This document shows positions 1 through 8,902 of a stretch of DNA of 64,000 nucleotides, one piece after another. Origin of the DNA: Lignipirellula cremea (GTDB lineage Bacteria > Planctomycetota > Planctomycetia > Pirellulales > Pirellulaceae); contig NZ_CP036433.1 in assembly GCF_007751035.1 (NCBI RefSeq), positions 838,437 to 902,436 on the forward strand, given 5' to 3'. Position 1 is the stretch's first letter; each line of letters starts with the position of its first letter. Below the pieces are notes generated by a model that saw nothing but the letters and a program-made list of their open reading frames with translations, had not been told where the DNA came from and searched no databases. The translations under genes were made by a program, and so were the position numbers.

Positions 1-2245
1 CCATCGCCCGGGCGCGGTCGTACGTCCAGCTGTTGTTGAGCAGCATCAGGGCCTGGGTCGAAGTCGTGGTGCGGTGTCGCTTGCCTGTGCTGCGGATGCG
101 GTCGGGAAAGTCGAACAAGGCCGCCAGCGGGTCCGGCTGGTTCCGTTTGACGGGCTTGTAGATCGCCCGTTTCTTCCCTTCCAGTTCGCCGCTGGCCGAG
201 AGCATGGCGTCGGCGATTTCTTCGCCCGACAGCCGCCGGGGCGACATCCGCCACAGCAGCTGGTTCTCGATGTCCTTGCGGGCCAGTTCGTCGGTCAACG
301 GTCGCTGCGACGTTTGCCGGTAAGCGGCCGAAGTGAGGATCCGGCGGTGCAGCTTTTTCAGACTCCAGCCGTCTTCCATGAAGCGGCGGGACAGCCAGTC
401 CAGCAGTTCCGGGTGCGAAGGCGGCGCGCCCAGGTGACCGAAGTCGCTGGACGTTTCCACCAGGCCCCGGCCAAAATGTTGCTGCCAGACTCGGTTCACC
501 ATGACCCGGGCGGTCAGCGGATTCTGCGGATCGGTAATCCAGCCAGCGAGCGCTGTGCGACGGCCCGTACTGGCCAGCGCCGGCGGCGGTGGAATAATCG
601 ATGCTGGCTTGCTGTCGAGAATGGTGGGGAAGCCCGGGGCGACGGGGCCGGCGGTTTCCAGCCCGGGGATGAGCGTGGGCGGCGCCTGGGGGCCGACATC
701 GCTGACGACATACGACAGCGTGGGCAGCGGCTGGGGTTTGATCTCGTCGAACTGGGCTAGTTGCTGGAGCAGCTCCTGGCGGGTCGCTTCTGTTTTTTCG
801 TCCAGCCATTCGGGCAGCTTGTCGGGATGCACATCGAACTGGCGACCGGCCAGCGAGGCGATCTGGTGCTCGTACGGCAGGCGTTCGCCCGGCCGTTTGG
901 AGATCATGTCGCGGATCTCGGGCACGAACCGCTTGACCCCTTCCCGCGTCGAGTGTTTCAGCAGCACGGGGTTCTCAATCGCGAACAATTTCTGGCGGAT
1001 GTCGGCCGTCGCCTGTTCCCAGACGGCCAGCTGCTGTTCGTACTCGCGGCGGGCGTCGACATCGGCGATCGGCAGGTCCTCACGTGGCAATAGCGGCGCA
1101 AAGAACGCTTTCAGCCGGTAGTAATCCTGCTGCAGCAGCGGGTCGAATTTGTGGTCGTGGCAGCGAGCGCATTTGAGCCCCATAGCCAGGAACGCGTCGG
1201 CGGTGGTTTCCGTCACGTCGTCGAGAATCGCCTGCCACTGGCCTTCGACATCGCGCTGGTTCCATTCATAAATCCAGTGCCGCAGGAACATGGTGGCGAC
1301 CAGAGCGTCGCGGTTGCCAGGGTCTGTTTCATCGCCAGCCAGCTGCTCCGTGACGAACTGGTCGTACGGTTTGTCGGCGTTGAACGAGCGGATCACATAG
1401 TCCCGATACTGGTGCGCTTGGGGCCGGGCGAAGTCGGCCCGATAGCCGTCGGATTCCGCGTATCGCACCAGGTCGAGCCAGTACCGGGCCTGGTTCTCGC
1501 CGTAGGTTTCCTCCTGCAGCAGACGATCGACGAGCCCTTCATAGTCCAGCGCTGCCGACGCTGCCTCGGTCTGCGGCGGCAGGCCGGTCAGGGCGAAGTG
1601 CAGCCGGCGCTGCAGCGCGGCGGGCGAGGCTTCCGCGGCCGGCTCGATCCCTTCCTTCGCCAGCCGGGCGAAGAGAAACCGGTCGATCTCATTGCGGCAC
1701 CAGCCGCCGTCGTCGACGACGGGGACGGCTGGATCGGTGATTGGCTGGATGCACCACCACTGGCGATCTTCGGCCGTGATCTTGGGCGGAGATTTCAGCT
1801 CCACGCCCGGCGGCCAGGCAGCGCCAGCGGCGATCCATTTTTCCACCGCCTGGATGACGGGCTTTTTCAGCTGTCCGTCCGGCGGCATCTCGAAGCCTTC
1901 GTAACGGATCGCTTCCACCAGCAGGCTCTCGTCCGGCTTGCCGGGAATCAGGGCCGGGCCGGAATCGCCTCCTTTAAGCAGCAGCTCCAGGGTCGTCACC
2001 TGCAGGCCGCCTTCCTGTTTACCGGGGCCATGGCAGTGCAGGCAGCGGGTCGTCAGCGTGGGGCGGATGTGCGTTTCAAAGTCGTTCTCCTGCTGTTGCG
2101 TGATCTCGGCCGCGGCCAGACTGGACGACAAGAACAGTGCGCCCAGGCCGACCTGTGACAGGACGACCAGCGCCAGACAGGCAAACGGGAGACGGGAGAA
2201 AGGCAGGCGGGGCCGCGCAACGGGGCGGGCGGGGGGCGTCATCAT
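1..2245 (-). CDS. PSD1/PSCyt1-type cytochrome c protein (DUF1549 + DUF1553), C-terminus beyond window
   Basis: The frame stays open from an ATG at 2245 to the window edge (748 codons), so the gene is cut at its C-terminus. After an N-terminal hydrophobic export segment (about residues 18-46) there is a CLHCH haem-binding site (68-72) typical of the planctomycete cytochrome c domain PSCyt1. Next come a DUF1549-like region (about 180-385) with a second motif CARCHDHKFDP (359-369) and a DUF1553-like region from about 480, ending near the edge with TQALMLLNN. Such proteins are abundant in planctomycetes and are predicted to be periplasmic; their reaction is not established. The start overlaps the stop of the FecR-like gene as ATGA (2245-2242), so translation is probably coupled. 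ATG 2242 is an equally possible start. Confidence 0.93.
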   Translation of the reverse strand, partial: MMTPPARPVARPRLPFSRLPFACLALVVLSQVGLGALFLSSSLAAAEITQQQENDFETHIRPTLTTRCLHCHGPGKQEGGLQVTTLELLLKGGDSGPALIPGKPDESLLVEAIRYEGFEMPPDGQLKKPVIQAVEKWIAAGAAWPPGVELKSPPKITAEDRQWWCIQPITDPAVPVVDDGGWCRNEIDRFLFARLAKEGIEPAAEASPAALQRRLHFALTGLPPQTEAASAALDYEGLVDRLLQEETYGENQARYWLDLVRYAESDGYRADFARPQAHQYRDYVIRSFNADKPYDQFVTEQLAGDETDPGNRDALVATMFLRHWIYEWNQRDVEGQWQAILDDVTETTADAFLAMGLKCARCHDHKFDPLLQQDYYRLKAFFAPLLPREDLPIADVDARREYEQQLAVWEQATADIRQKLFAIENPVLLKHSTREGVKRFVPEIRDMISKRPGERLPYEHQIASLAGRQFDVHPDKLPEWLDEKTEATRQELLQQLAQFDEIKPQPLPTLSYVVSDVGPQAPPTLIPGLETAGPVAPGFPTILDSKPASIIPPPPALASTGRRTALAGWITDPQNPLTARVMVNRVWQQHFGRGLVETSSDFGHLGAPPSHPELLDWLSRRFMEDGWSLKKLHRRILTSAAYRQTSQRPLTDELARKDIENQLLWRMSPRRLSGEEIADAMLSASGELEGKKRAIYKPVKRNQPDPLAALFDFPDRIRSTGKRHRTTTSTQALMLLNNSWTYDRARAM

Positions 2246-4038
2246 TGGTCCTCTCCGGGGGGCAACGGCAAGCCGCCGATGTATACGGGATCCACGATAT
2301 GCTTGTCATCGTGGGCGTCCTGGAAGAACAGGCCGTCGACCTGCTCGCCTTCCTGGTAGCCCAGGTCGGACAGATCAATGCCGACCGCCAGCACGCGGAA
2401 GCGAATCGCCTGGGCCCGCGGCGTACAGACGTGCGTCTCCAGCTCCGCCAGCGACTGCACCGGCCCGGCAAACAGGAACACGTCGAAGTCGGCTGCCTCG
2501 CGCACGCCGGGCGATTCCATGGTGAGATCGTAAACGCGAATCGTGTGCGTTCGCAAGCCGTCCCGGAACTGCAGCGGGCTCACGTGAAAAGCGTCGCCGT
2601 CGGACGGGTTGATGTACGACTGCAGATCAAAAAAGACGACATCAGCGCCAGGCCCGTTCACGACCGGCTGGGCGAACTGCACCGCCATGCCGGGCGTCGC
2701 CTGGGGGTCGTCGGTCCGCATCACCGGGCTGGCGGTCAGCGGCTGCTCACTGCCGCCCGGGTTGATCACGCCGGTCGCCAGACGCAGGTCCGACGAGGTC
2801 GTCTGGCGTTGTGCGGGCAGTTCCCCGTTGCTTGCCAGGTAGGCGTATTCCGGCTCGCCCTGGAACCAGGTGAGGTGCGACGGGATGAGCGCTGCCGCCG
2901 GGATCGTGGCCAGCCGGCCGCCGCGCTGGACGGACACGCTGAGCAACTCGTCGGCCCCGCCGGAGGCGTCGGACGTCGCCTCGTAAGCGACGATGCGGTC
3001 CGGTAACTGGCGACGATAGGCGCCGGCGTTAAACGGCAACCGATCGTTGGTCGGCTTGTCGCGGCTGGCGAACTTGCGGGCCTGGCCATCGGTCAGGCGA
3101 TGCTCGCTGCCGGACGGCGGGTCGTGCGACAGGGCGGCCGCATGCTCGTATACGTCGGCGATCCCTTCGATCACCTGCACTTCGGTCTCGCTCGTTTCGG
3201 AAACACGCACGGCGAACCGCGTGCCGCGATCAACCACTCGCGTGAGCGGCGTGTCGACCCGAAAGCCTTCGGCCCCCTCCGGAGCATGCACCGAACAGCT
3301 GCCGACATCCAGAGCCAGCACATCGGCCGAGACCACGCGGAATACGGCTGGCCCCTCGACAATCGCCGCGGCGCCGGCCGGAAAGGCCAGCTCGATCATT
3401 CCCTGCGTGAGCACATACTCGCGGTTCCAGGACAACTCGGCCCCGACCGGCGGAGCCAGTTCGCCAAAGAACTTCGCCTGCGCCATGCTGGCCAGTCGCA
3501 CATCGGACTTGCCGCCGTTCGCCGCAGTTCCAGCCGCAAGCGATCCCGCCGCTGGATCCACGGCAGAGCCGTTGCCGGTCGACCAGGACCATACTCCCCA
3601 GCCGCAGGCGAGCAGCAGGGTGAGCACCACCAGCCCTTGCCACAAGCGATTCGATCGCGGCCCGCCCGCAGGTCGCGGGGCCAGTGCAGGCGGCGTACCG
3701 ACGGCGGGAGCAGGCAGCACGGAAGCCACCGGGGCGGCCGCCGCCACCTGGGACATGATTTGCGAGACGAAAGCGTCGGTCTGGGCGGGGACGAGCGCGA
3801 TCGTGCTGCGTACAAACTGCTCCCGTTGGGCCGGCTCTTCGGCGACGATCAGTCCCAGCAGACGGTGCGTCTGGTACAAGTCGACGGCCTCTTTCAGCAG
3901 CCCTTCGTCCGCCGCCATTAACGCCCTCAGCTCCAGAAAGCCGGGCTCTTCCAGTTCCCCTTCCAGGTAATCGGTCCAGAGCAGCGCGAACCGTTCCCGG
4001 TCCGTTGCCTGATTGTTGGCGGGATCAAGATCGCTCAC
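2242..4038 (-). CDS. FecR-domain membrane protein, putative anti-sigma/signal transducer
   Basis: 598 residues. Residues 1-100 are a helical cytoplasmic region resembling the anti-sigma-like N-terminus of planctomycete FecR proteins. One membrane segment lies at about 132-152. A FecR-type beta domain covers about 215-298, with the core VDTPLTRVVDRGTRFAV. The remaining 300 residues are an extracytoplasmic beta-rich region with no family I can name. The start ATG at 4038 overlaps the sigma-factor stop (ATGA), and its own stop overlaps the start of the PSD1 gene, giving a three-gene coupled unit. By analogy with FecI/FecR pairs it probably regulates the upstream sigma factor; that role is inferred. 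Confidence 0.88.
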   Translation of the reverse strand: MSDLDPANNQATDRERFALLWTDYLEGELEEPGFLELRALMAADEGLLKEAVDLYQTHRLLGLIVAEEPAQREQFVRSTIALVPAQTDAFVSQIMSQVAAAAPVASVLPAPAVGTPPALAPRPAGGPRSNRLWQGLVVLTLLLACGWGVWSWSTGNGSAVDPAAGSLAAGTAANGGKSDVRLASMAQAKFFGELAPPVGAELSWNREYVLTQGMIELAFPAGAAAIVEGPAVFRVVSADVLALDVGSCSVHAPEGAEGFRVDTPLTRVVDRGTRFAVRVSETSETEVQVIEGIADVYEHAAALSHDPPSGSEHRLTDGQARKFASRDKPTNDRLPFNAGAYRRQLPDRIVAYEATSDASGGADELLSVSVQRGGRLATIPAAALIPSHLTWFQGEPEYAYLASNGELPAQRQTTSSDLRLATGVINPGGSEQPLTASPVMRTDDPQATPGMAVQFAQPVVNGPGADVVFFDLQSYINPSDGDAFHVSPLQFRDGLRTHTIRVYDLTMESPGVREAADFDVFLFAGPVQSLAELETHVCTPRAQAIRFRVLAVGIDLSDLGYQEGEQVDGLFFQDAHDDKHIVDPVYIGGLPLPPGEDQ

Positions 4039-4628
4039 GACAGGCCTCCTTCATGTTCCATGCGAGATTCCACGCATTGCTGGAGCTTTTGCCTGATCTT
4101 CCACAGCTGCTTTTTGATCGCCCCGACGGAGCGATCGCAACGGGACGCCATTTCTTCCAGCGGCAGGTTGTCGGCGTACCGCCAGGTAATGTATTGCCGC
4201 AACGATTTGTCCAGGCAGCGCAAGCAGGACTGCAGATGCTCCAGCCGTGTCGACCAGATCTCGGGCGTTTCTTCGCTTCGCTGGTCCAGCGCCCGCTGCA
4301 GCAGGTCGGGCGCATAGCGGGTGTGGTAGTCGGCGATCCGCCGCAGGCGGGTGGTTTCCGTGCGGAGCTGGAAGCGGGTGATCGCCAGCAGCCAGGCGGT
4401 GAAATGGGTGCCGGGCGTGTACTCATTCAGCCGGGTAAAGGCGGCCAGAAAGCTCCGCTGGGCCAGATCGTCGACATCGACCCCAGGCGGAGCATGCACC
4501 GACAGCCAGGTGCGGACCAGTCGCTCATGCTGGCGGACCACCACCTCAAAGGCGGCCGTATCCCCGCTGCAGACCCGGCGAATCGCGGCCTCGATGGCGT
4601 CGTCGTCGTTAGGAAGCATGTCGTTCAT
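4035..4628 (-). CDS. ECF-like sigma-70 family RNA polymerase sigma factor
   Basis: 197 residues. Region 2 lies at about 24-92, with a DDLAQRSFLAAFTRL core and the TAWLLAITRF helix. Region 4 lies at about 128-185, with a helix-turn-helix at LPLEEMASRCDRSVGAIKKQL. The length and the lack of regions 1 and 3 fit small ECF-type factors, most like the planctomycete/verrucomicrobial subfamily. It is first in a coupled unit with a FecR-domain gene and a cytochrome-type gene, so it probably directs transcription of its own cluster. A second ATG three codons in (4619) is possible. The 211-bp gap to the divergent DUF1501 gene should carry both promoters. Confidence 0.92.
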   Translation of the reverse strand: MNDMLPNDDDAIEAAIRRVCSGDTAAFEVVVRQHERLVRTWLSVHAPPGVDVDDLAQRSFLAAFTRLNEYTPGTHFTAWLLAITRFQLRTETTRLRRIADYHTRYAPDLLQRALDQRSEETPEIWSTRLEHLQSCLRCLDKSLRQYITWRYADNLPLEEMASRCDRSVGAIKKQLWKIRQKLQQCVESRMEHEGGLS

Positions 4629-4839
4629 CAGGAAAGAATGGCAGAAACTTCGCTCTGGTTACCCATGAATTTGCACAAAACTTCAGATTTTGGTCCTTTC
4701 TTGGCCAAAAGAGACCGCGGAAAGGCCGATTTCGCTCCCTTCCCGGTTTTCTTGCCTTCTCTGGCTTTGTATCCCACCGGCCGTATCGTTATCATCAACG
4801 CCTGGTAATGCGTTTATTGTTTCAGGAAGGATCGCGACC

Positions 4840-6186
4840 ATGCTGAGAATCGAAGGCAATGCGGGCCGATTTTGCGACGGTGTTTCACGCCGTTCGTTTC
4901 TGCAGATTGGCGGGCTGGCGCTGGGCGGCGCCGCTTTACCGCAGATCCTTCAGGCGCAGCAACAAAGCGGCAAGGGGTCGCAGCATAAAGCGGTGATCAT
5001 GATCTTCCTGGCCGGCGGGCCGCCCCATCAGGACATGCTGGATCTCAAGCCGGATGCTCCCGTTGAGGTCCGCGGCGAATTTGATCCGATTGCGACCAGC
5101 GTGCCCGGCATTCAAATCAGCGAGCTGATGCCCCGCATCGCCGGGATGATGGACAAGTTCGCCATCATCCGCTCGCTGGTCGGCGCCCAGGGCGGACACA
5201 ATTCGATCCAGTGCACCACAGGCCATCCCGCGGGCGGCAACGCCCCGCAAGGCGGCTGGCCCGCGATTGGTTCGTCGCTTTCCAAACTGGCCGGACCGGT
5301 CGATCCGTCTGTGCCGCCTTACCTGGATCTGTCGCATCAAATGGCGCACGACCCCTGGAACCAAAAAGGCCCCGGTTTCCTGGGGACGGCCCATGCGCCA
5401 GTCCGGGCGGACGGGGAGTCGATCCAGAACATGCGCCTGAGCGAGGCCGACTCCGACCGGCTGCACAGCCGGGCCAACCTGCTGGGCCGTTTGGATCGCT
5501 TTCGCCGGGCCGCCGACGCCCAGCTGGATGCGGGACAGCTCGATACGTTCACCGCCCAGGCGCTCGGCGTGTTGAGTTCCTCCCGGCTGGTCGACGCGCT
5601 GGATCTGGAACGGGAAGATCCGGCCGTGCGGGCCCGTTACGGCCAGGACGATCCCGATGTGCTGGGCTATTCGCACGACAAAGGCTACCAGGCGATGCCG
5701 TCGCGGTTCCTGCAGGCTCGTCGGCTGGTCGAGGCGGGCGTCCGCTGCGTGACCCTCAGCTTCGCGCATTTCGACTGGCACGGCAACAACTTCGGCAGCG
5801 CCCGGAAGGTCGTGCCGCTATTGGATCAGGGCGTCGCGGCTTTGGTGGAAGATCTGCACGAACGCGGCCTGGATCGGGATGTCACCGTGCTGGTCTGGGG
5901 CGAGTTTGGCCGTACGCCAAAGATTAATGAGAGGGCCGGCCGCGACCATTGGCCCAGCGTCCACGCCGCCCTGATGGCGGGCGGCGGCATGCAGACGGGG
6001 CAAGTCATCGGCTCAACGAACCGCCTGGCGGAAGTCGCCGAAGATCGGCCGGTGCACATGCAAGAAGTGTTCGCCACGCTCTACCACAACCTGGGCATCG
6101 ACGTGGCGACCACCACCATCCCCGACCACAACGGCCGCCCCCAGTATCTGGTCGACCACCGTGAGCCGATTCGCGAACTGGTCTAA
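4840..6186 (+). CDS. DUF1501 domain-containing secreted protein
   Basis: 448 residues from ATG 4840, chosen because AGGAAGG lies just upstream and because a Tat-like signal follows (RRSFLQIGGLALGG, about 20-33). Family signatures are DLKPDAPVEVRGEF, GGHNSIQCTTGH, FDWHGNNF and VWGEFGRTPKIN near the C-terminus. DUF1501 proteins resemble alkaline-phosphatase/sulfatase-fold enzymes and in planctomycetes usually accompany DUF1549/DUF1553 cytochrome proteins. That is the case here, with the PSD1 gene in the divergent unit. Their substrate is unknown. An in-frame open region extends back to 4690 but has no convincing start. Confidence 0.93.
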   Translation: MLRIEGNAGRFCDGVSRRSFLQIGGLALGGAALPQILQAQQQSGKGSQHKAVIMIFLAGGPPHQDMLDLKPDAPVEVRGEFDPIATSVPGIQISELMPRIAGMMDKFAIIRSLVGAQGGHNSIQCTTGHPAGGNAPQGGWPAIGSSLSKLAGPVDPSVPPYLDLSHQMAHDPWNQKGPGFLGTAHAPVRADGESIQNMRLSEADSDRLHSRANLLGRLDRFRRAADAQLDAGQLDTFTAQALGVLSSSRLVDALDLEREDPAVRARYGQDDPDVLGYSHDKGYQAMPSRFLQARRLVEAGVRCVTLSFAHFDWHGNNFGSARKVVPLLDQGVAALVEDLHERGLDRDVTVLVWGEFGRTPKINERAGRDHWPSVHAALMAGGGMQTGQVIGSTNRLAEVAEDRPVHMQEVFATLYHNLGIDVATTTIPDHNGRPQYLVDHREPIRELV

Positions 6187-6238
6187 GGCAGGTGCGACGA
6201 ATGACTGTCGGAACTCGAAAGGAATGACTGGCAGATAT

Positions 6239-6332
6239 TGATTCGTCGTTTCGAGGAAGAACAGACGCCGGTCAGTCGTCTTTCACTCCGTGAAAGAACG
6301 CGTACTTTCGCGGAGCGAAAGTCGACATTCTG
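6239..6332 (+). repeat. 94-bp double-hairpin repeat, copy 1 (REP-like)
   Basis: Runs from TGATTCGTCGTTT to CGACATTCTG. It aligns without gaps to 44016-44109 on the other strand, with roughly 15 mismatches over 94 bases. It contains two 7-bp hairpins, CTTTCAC-tcc-GTGAAAG and CTTTCGC-gga-GCGAAAG. It lies 52 bp after the DUF1501 stop, in that gene's orientation. Confidence 0.85.
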
Positions 6333-6431
6333 CGCCTGATTTCACGCCCAGCGACGAAACCATATCGTGAGTCGTATTCCTCGCGTTCCTAAGCGGGGGG
6401 ATCGCGGCCCGTCATAGTCGCCGCCGCCGAC

Positions 6432-6475
6432 GGGAATCGAGGAGGATCGCTGGGCAATCCTCCTCCCGCATTCCC
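6432..6475. repeat. Imperfect palindrome resembling fused IS ends
   Basis: The left arm (6432-6450) and right arm (6453-6475) form an inverted repeat with GGGAAT...ATTCCC outer and AGGAGGATcGC/GCAATCCTCCT inner stems. The inner arms match the 18-bp terminal repeat of the adjacent insertion sequence, in IS-end orientation. It could be an internally deleted remnant of an earlier copy, or a hairpin that served as target. Confidence 0.6.
6466..6475. repeat. Target-site duplication, left
   Basis: CCGCATTCCC, identical to 7756-7765 immediately outside the other end of the insertion sequence. Ten base pairs fits the 8-10 bp duplications made by ISAs1-family elements. Confidence 0.9.
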
Positions 6476-7755
6476 CAGGAGGATTGCAAAGTCCTTGAGG
6501 TCGGAGGGGCGAACCGTTTGGATTGATTCGGCGTAGGGCTGGTAAGGGATTTGGCGATTACACGGCTAGGGTTGGTCGTCGTTATCACGGAGGGACCACC
6601 ATGTCTGATGATTTCCCGCTGCGCGCGCTGCACGAAGTCTTTTCCGCCATCCCCGATCCACGGCGTCGACGAGGGCGAAGGCATCCGTTCCCCGCCATCT
6701 TAAGCCTGGCGTTTCTGGGCCTCGTCTGCCGCATTCGCGAGTTCGCCACGCTCCAGTCTTGGGCGGCAGTCCACTGGGAACTACTGCAGGAGCCGCTGGG
6801 CTTCAATCGGCGGCACCCTCCGCACGCCACGACGATGAGCCGGGCGTTGGCTCAGTTTTCGCTCGCCGATTTTCAAGCCGCCTTTGGCGTCTGGCTGCTC
6901 TCGTTGGTGGACGAAGAGGATTTGAAAGTCGTCGCCGTCGATGGAAAGACCGCCTGCCAAGGCTATGAAGACGGCTCGCCGGTGCACATGCTGAACGTGT
7001 TCGCGCAGCGCGCCAAGGTGGTGCTCGCCCAGTGGTCGGTGACGGGAGACAAAACGAACGAACCGGGCGAACTGAAACTGCGACTGTCGTCGCTGTTAGA
7101 AGATTTTCCGATGATCGAACTGCTTACCGGCGATGCGATTTTCGCCCAACGTCCGCTGGCCGAACTTCTCTCGGGAACCACCTGCGATTATCTGTTTCAG
7201 ATCAAGAAAAACCAAGGCGACATGCTCGACGCGCTGGAAACCTGCTTTGCTGATCGAGGCGAAGCGGACGCCAAGGAGTTCGATAAAAAAGGGGTCGCGT
7301 TGAAACCCGTCGCATCTGGTGCAATACCGAGGACGCCGACTACTGTCGAGACCAACTGCAGTTCCCCGACTGCAGCATCCTACTCTGCGTGGAGCGTGTG
7401 GTCGTTGAGCGGGGGACGGAAACTCTTCGTGATGTAAGATACTTCGTCAGTAGCCTTGATGCGGACACCGTCACGCCTCAGCAACTGCTGGGCTGGGTGC
7501 GTGGTCACTGGTCGGTGGAGAACAATCTTCACTTTGTGAAAGACCGCTGGTGGGATGAAGACCGGCACTATCTCCGCCGCCCCGGCTTGGCCGAGCGGAT
7601 GGCGACTCTGACCTCTTGCGCGCTGGCATTTGTGCAGCTCGTGGCCCAAACCGCCGATCGGGGCCTCCGTCGCCAGGCCGACCTCTTCGCCTGGCGCCCC
7701 CAAACCGCCCTCCACCAGTTGGGATTCAAGTAAGATCGACTTTGCAATCCTCCTG
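6476..7755 (+). mobile_element. ISAs1-family insertion sequence, 1280 bp
   Basis: Bounded by perfect 18-bp terminal inverted repeats: CAGGAGGATTGCAAAGTC at 6476-6493 and its reverse complement at 7738-7755. Flanked by identical 10-bp direct repeats. It carries one transposase reading frame (6601-7733) of the expected length, disrupted by a -1 shift. The intact ends and duplications indicate a fairly recent insertion. It lies between the DUF1501 gene and the first gene of the Bat-like locus, ending 109 bp before that gene's start, so it may have replaced or altered the locus promoter. Confidence 0.93.
6601..7733 (+). pseudogene. ISAs1-family transposase, frameshifted
   Basis: Start ATG 6601 follows GGAGGG. 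The first frame ends at 7437, but homology-like sequence moves to the -1 frame at a run of six A and four G (7285-7294); continuing there gives 377 residues, the usual family length. The DDE catalytic residues are visible: D114 in VAVDGKTA, D178 in LTGDAIF, and the glutamate of HWSVENNLHFVKDRWWDED in the second frame. The N-terminus shows the family's DPRRRRGRRHP element. The site is not a canonical A_AAA_AAG heptamer in the first frame, so a homopolymer mutation or sequencing error is more likely than programmed frameshifting. Slippage on the A6 run cannot be excluded. Confidence 0.88.
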
Positions 7756-7765
7756 CCGCATTCCC
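7756..7765. repeat. Target-site duplication, right
   Basis: CCGCATTCCC, the perfect partner of 6466-6475. Confidence 0.9.
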
Positions 7766-7864
7766 CCTTTCGCTTGTTGACGTCCTGGCGGGATGGTAAA
7801 AGAGGATAAGAGGTCGGCTCCTGACCGCCTCGCAAAGTTCCCGCCCTGACTCCTTCCTGTCGCC

Positions 7865-8902
7865 ATGTCGCCCCTTTCTCTTGCCGTTGGCATCGGCCTT
7901 GCCGTTGCGCTGCTGACCGCCGTTGCCGAGTACTGGCACCGCTTGCGCTGGCGTCCGATGTCGCGACTGCTGTTCGGTCCGCGGGGCAGACCGCGTCGCT
8001 GGACCGATGCGGCGCCTGTGCTACGGGTGGCCGCCTGTGGGCTGCTGGGTTGGGGTCTGGCGTACCTGGCGCTGGCGGAGCCGGAACTGCTGGAAGCGAC
8101 CGGATCCAGCGAGACGCAGGAGACCGACCCGCAGGACGTGCAGCGGGTGATGCTGGTGCTTGATATTTCTCCCAGCATGAATGTGGCTGACTCGGGACTG
8201 AAACAGTCGATGCGCCGCCGCGATCGGGTGTATGAAGTTATCGAAGGGGTCCTGTCGCGGATCGCCCTGACCCGCACGCGGTTCAGCGTGGTCGTTTTTT
8301 TCACGTCGGCCCGGCCGGTTGTGGTGGATGCGACCGACACGGCACTGGTGCGGAACGTGCTCGACAACTTGCCGCTGGTCTGGTCGTTCAAGCCGGGCGA
8401 AACGGACCTGGTTTCCGGGCTGGAAACGGCCGGCGAGCTGGCTAAAGACTGGCCGCCGCAAAGCACCACATTGTTCCTGTGCACCGATGGCGATACGGTC
8501 GATTTCAACGAACTGCCCCAGCTGCCCCGCTCCATCCGCAAGCTGGAGATCCTGGCGGTTGGCGATCCGATGATCGGCACCTTTGTCGGCAACCATGATT
8601 CCCGCCAGCAGTCGGGCGTGCTCAAACGACTGGCGGCCGAGCTGGGCGGAACCTATCACAACGTCAACCAGCAACACATGGCGACTTCCGCACTGGCCGA
8701 TCTGGCCCGCGTTCCTCCGCCGCTGCCTGGCAAAGGGCTGCAGCTGAAAGACCTGGCCCGCATCGCCGTGGGTTTGGGCGCGGCCATCCTGGCGTTGTTG
8801 CCGCTGGCCCTGCAGTACGGCGGCAGTTCCTGGAAACCGCATCGCGAACTGCCGGCCCGCTCGCCGCGGACCGCCGACCTGGCTACGGGAGAGAACGGAT
8901 GA
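7865..8902 (+). CDS. VWA-domain membrane protein, BatB-like
   Basis: 345 residues. Membrane segments lie at about 2-20 and 50-70, with a third near the C-terminus (about 297-320). The VWA domain between them has an intact MIDAS motif DISPS (100-104) and a later LCTDGD element. This layout is that of the Bat (Bacteroides aerotolerance) VWA proteins. It is followed by a TPR gene (4-bp ATGA overlap), as BatB is followed by BatC in other bacteria. These proteins sit in the inner membrane with MoxR ATPases and are thought to assist assembly or stress tolerance; the exact role here is inferred. The insertion sequence ends 109 bp upstream. Confidence 0.88.
   Translation: MSPLSLAVGIGLAVALLTAVAEYWHRLRWRPMSRLLFGPRGRPRRWTDAAPVLRVAACGLLGWGLAYLALAEPELLEATGSSETQETDPQDVQRVMLVLDISPSMNVADSGLKQSMRRRDRVYEVIEGVLSRIALTRTRFSVVVFFTSARPVVVDATDTALVRNVLDNLPLVWSFKPGETDLVSGLETAGELAKDWPPQSTTLFLCTDGDTVDFNELPQLPRSIRKLEILAVGDPMIGTFVGNHDSRQQSGVLKRLAAELGGTYHNVNQQHMATSALADLARVPPPLPGKGLQLKDLARIAVGLGAAILALLPLALQYGGSSWKPHRELPARSPRTADLATGENG

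Noticed and set aside
7285-7294. Programmed -1 frameshift site in the transposase
   Set aside because: In the first frame the codons are AAA AAA GGG, not the X_XXY_YYZ arrangement; a homopolymer mutation or sequencing error is simpler.
7777-7810. TTGACG-type promoter before the first VWA gene
   Set aside because: A -35-like box is present, but no -10 box lies at proper spacing; spacers of 14 or 22 bases would be required.
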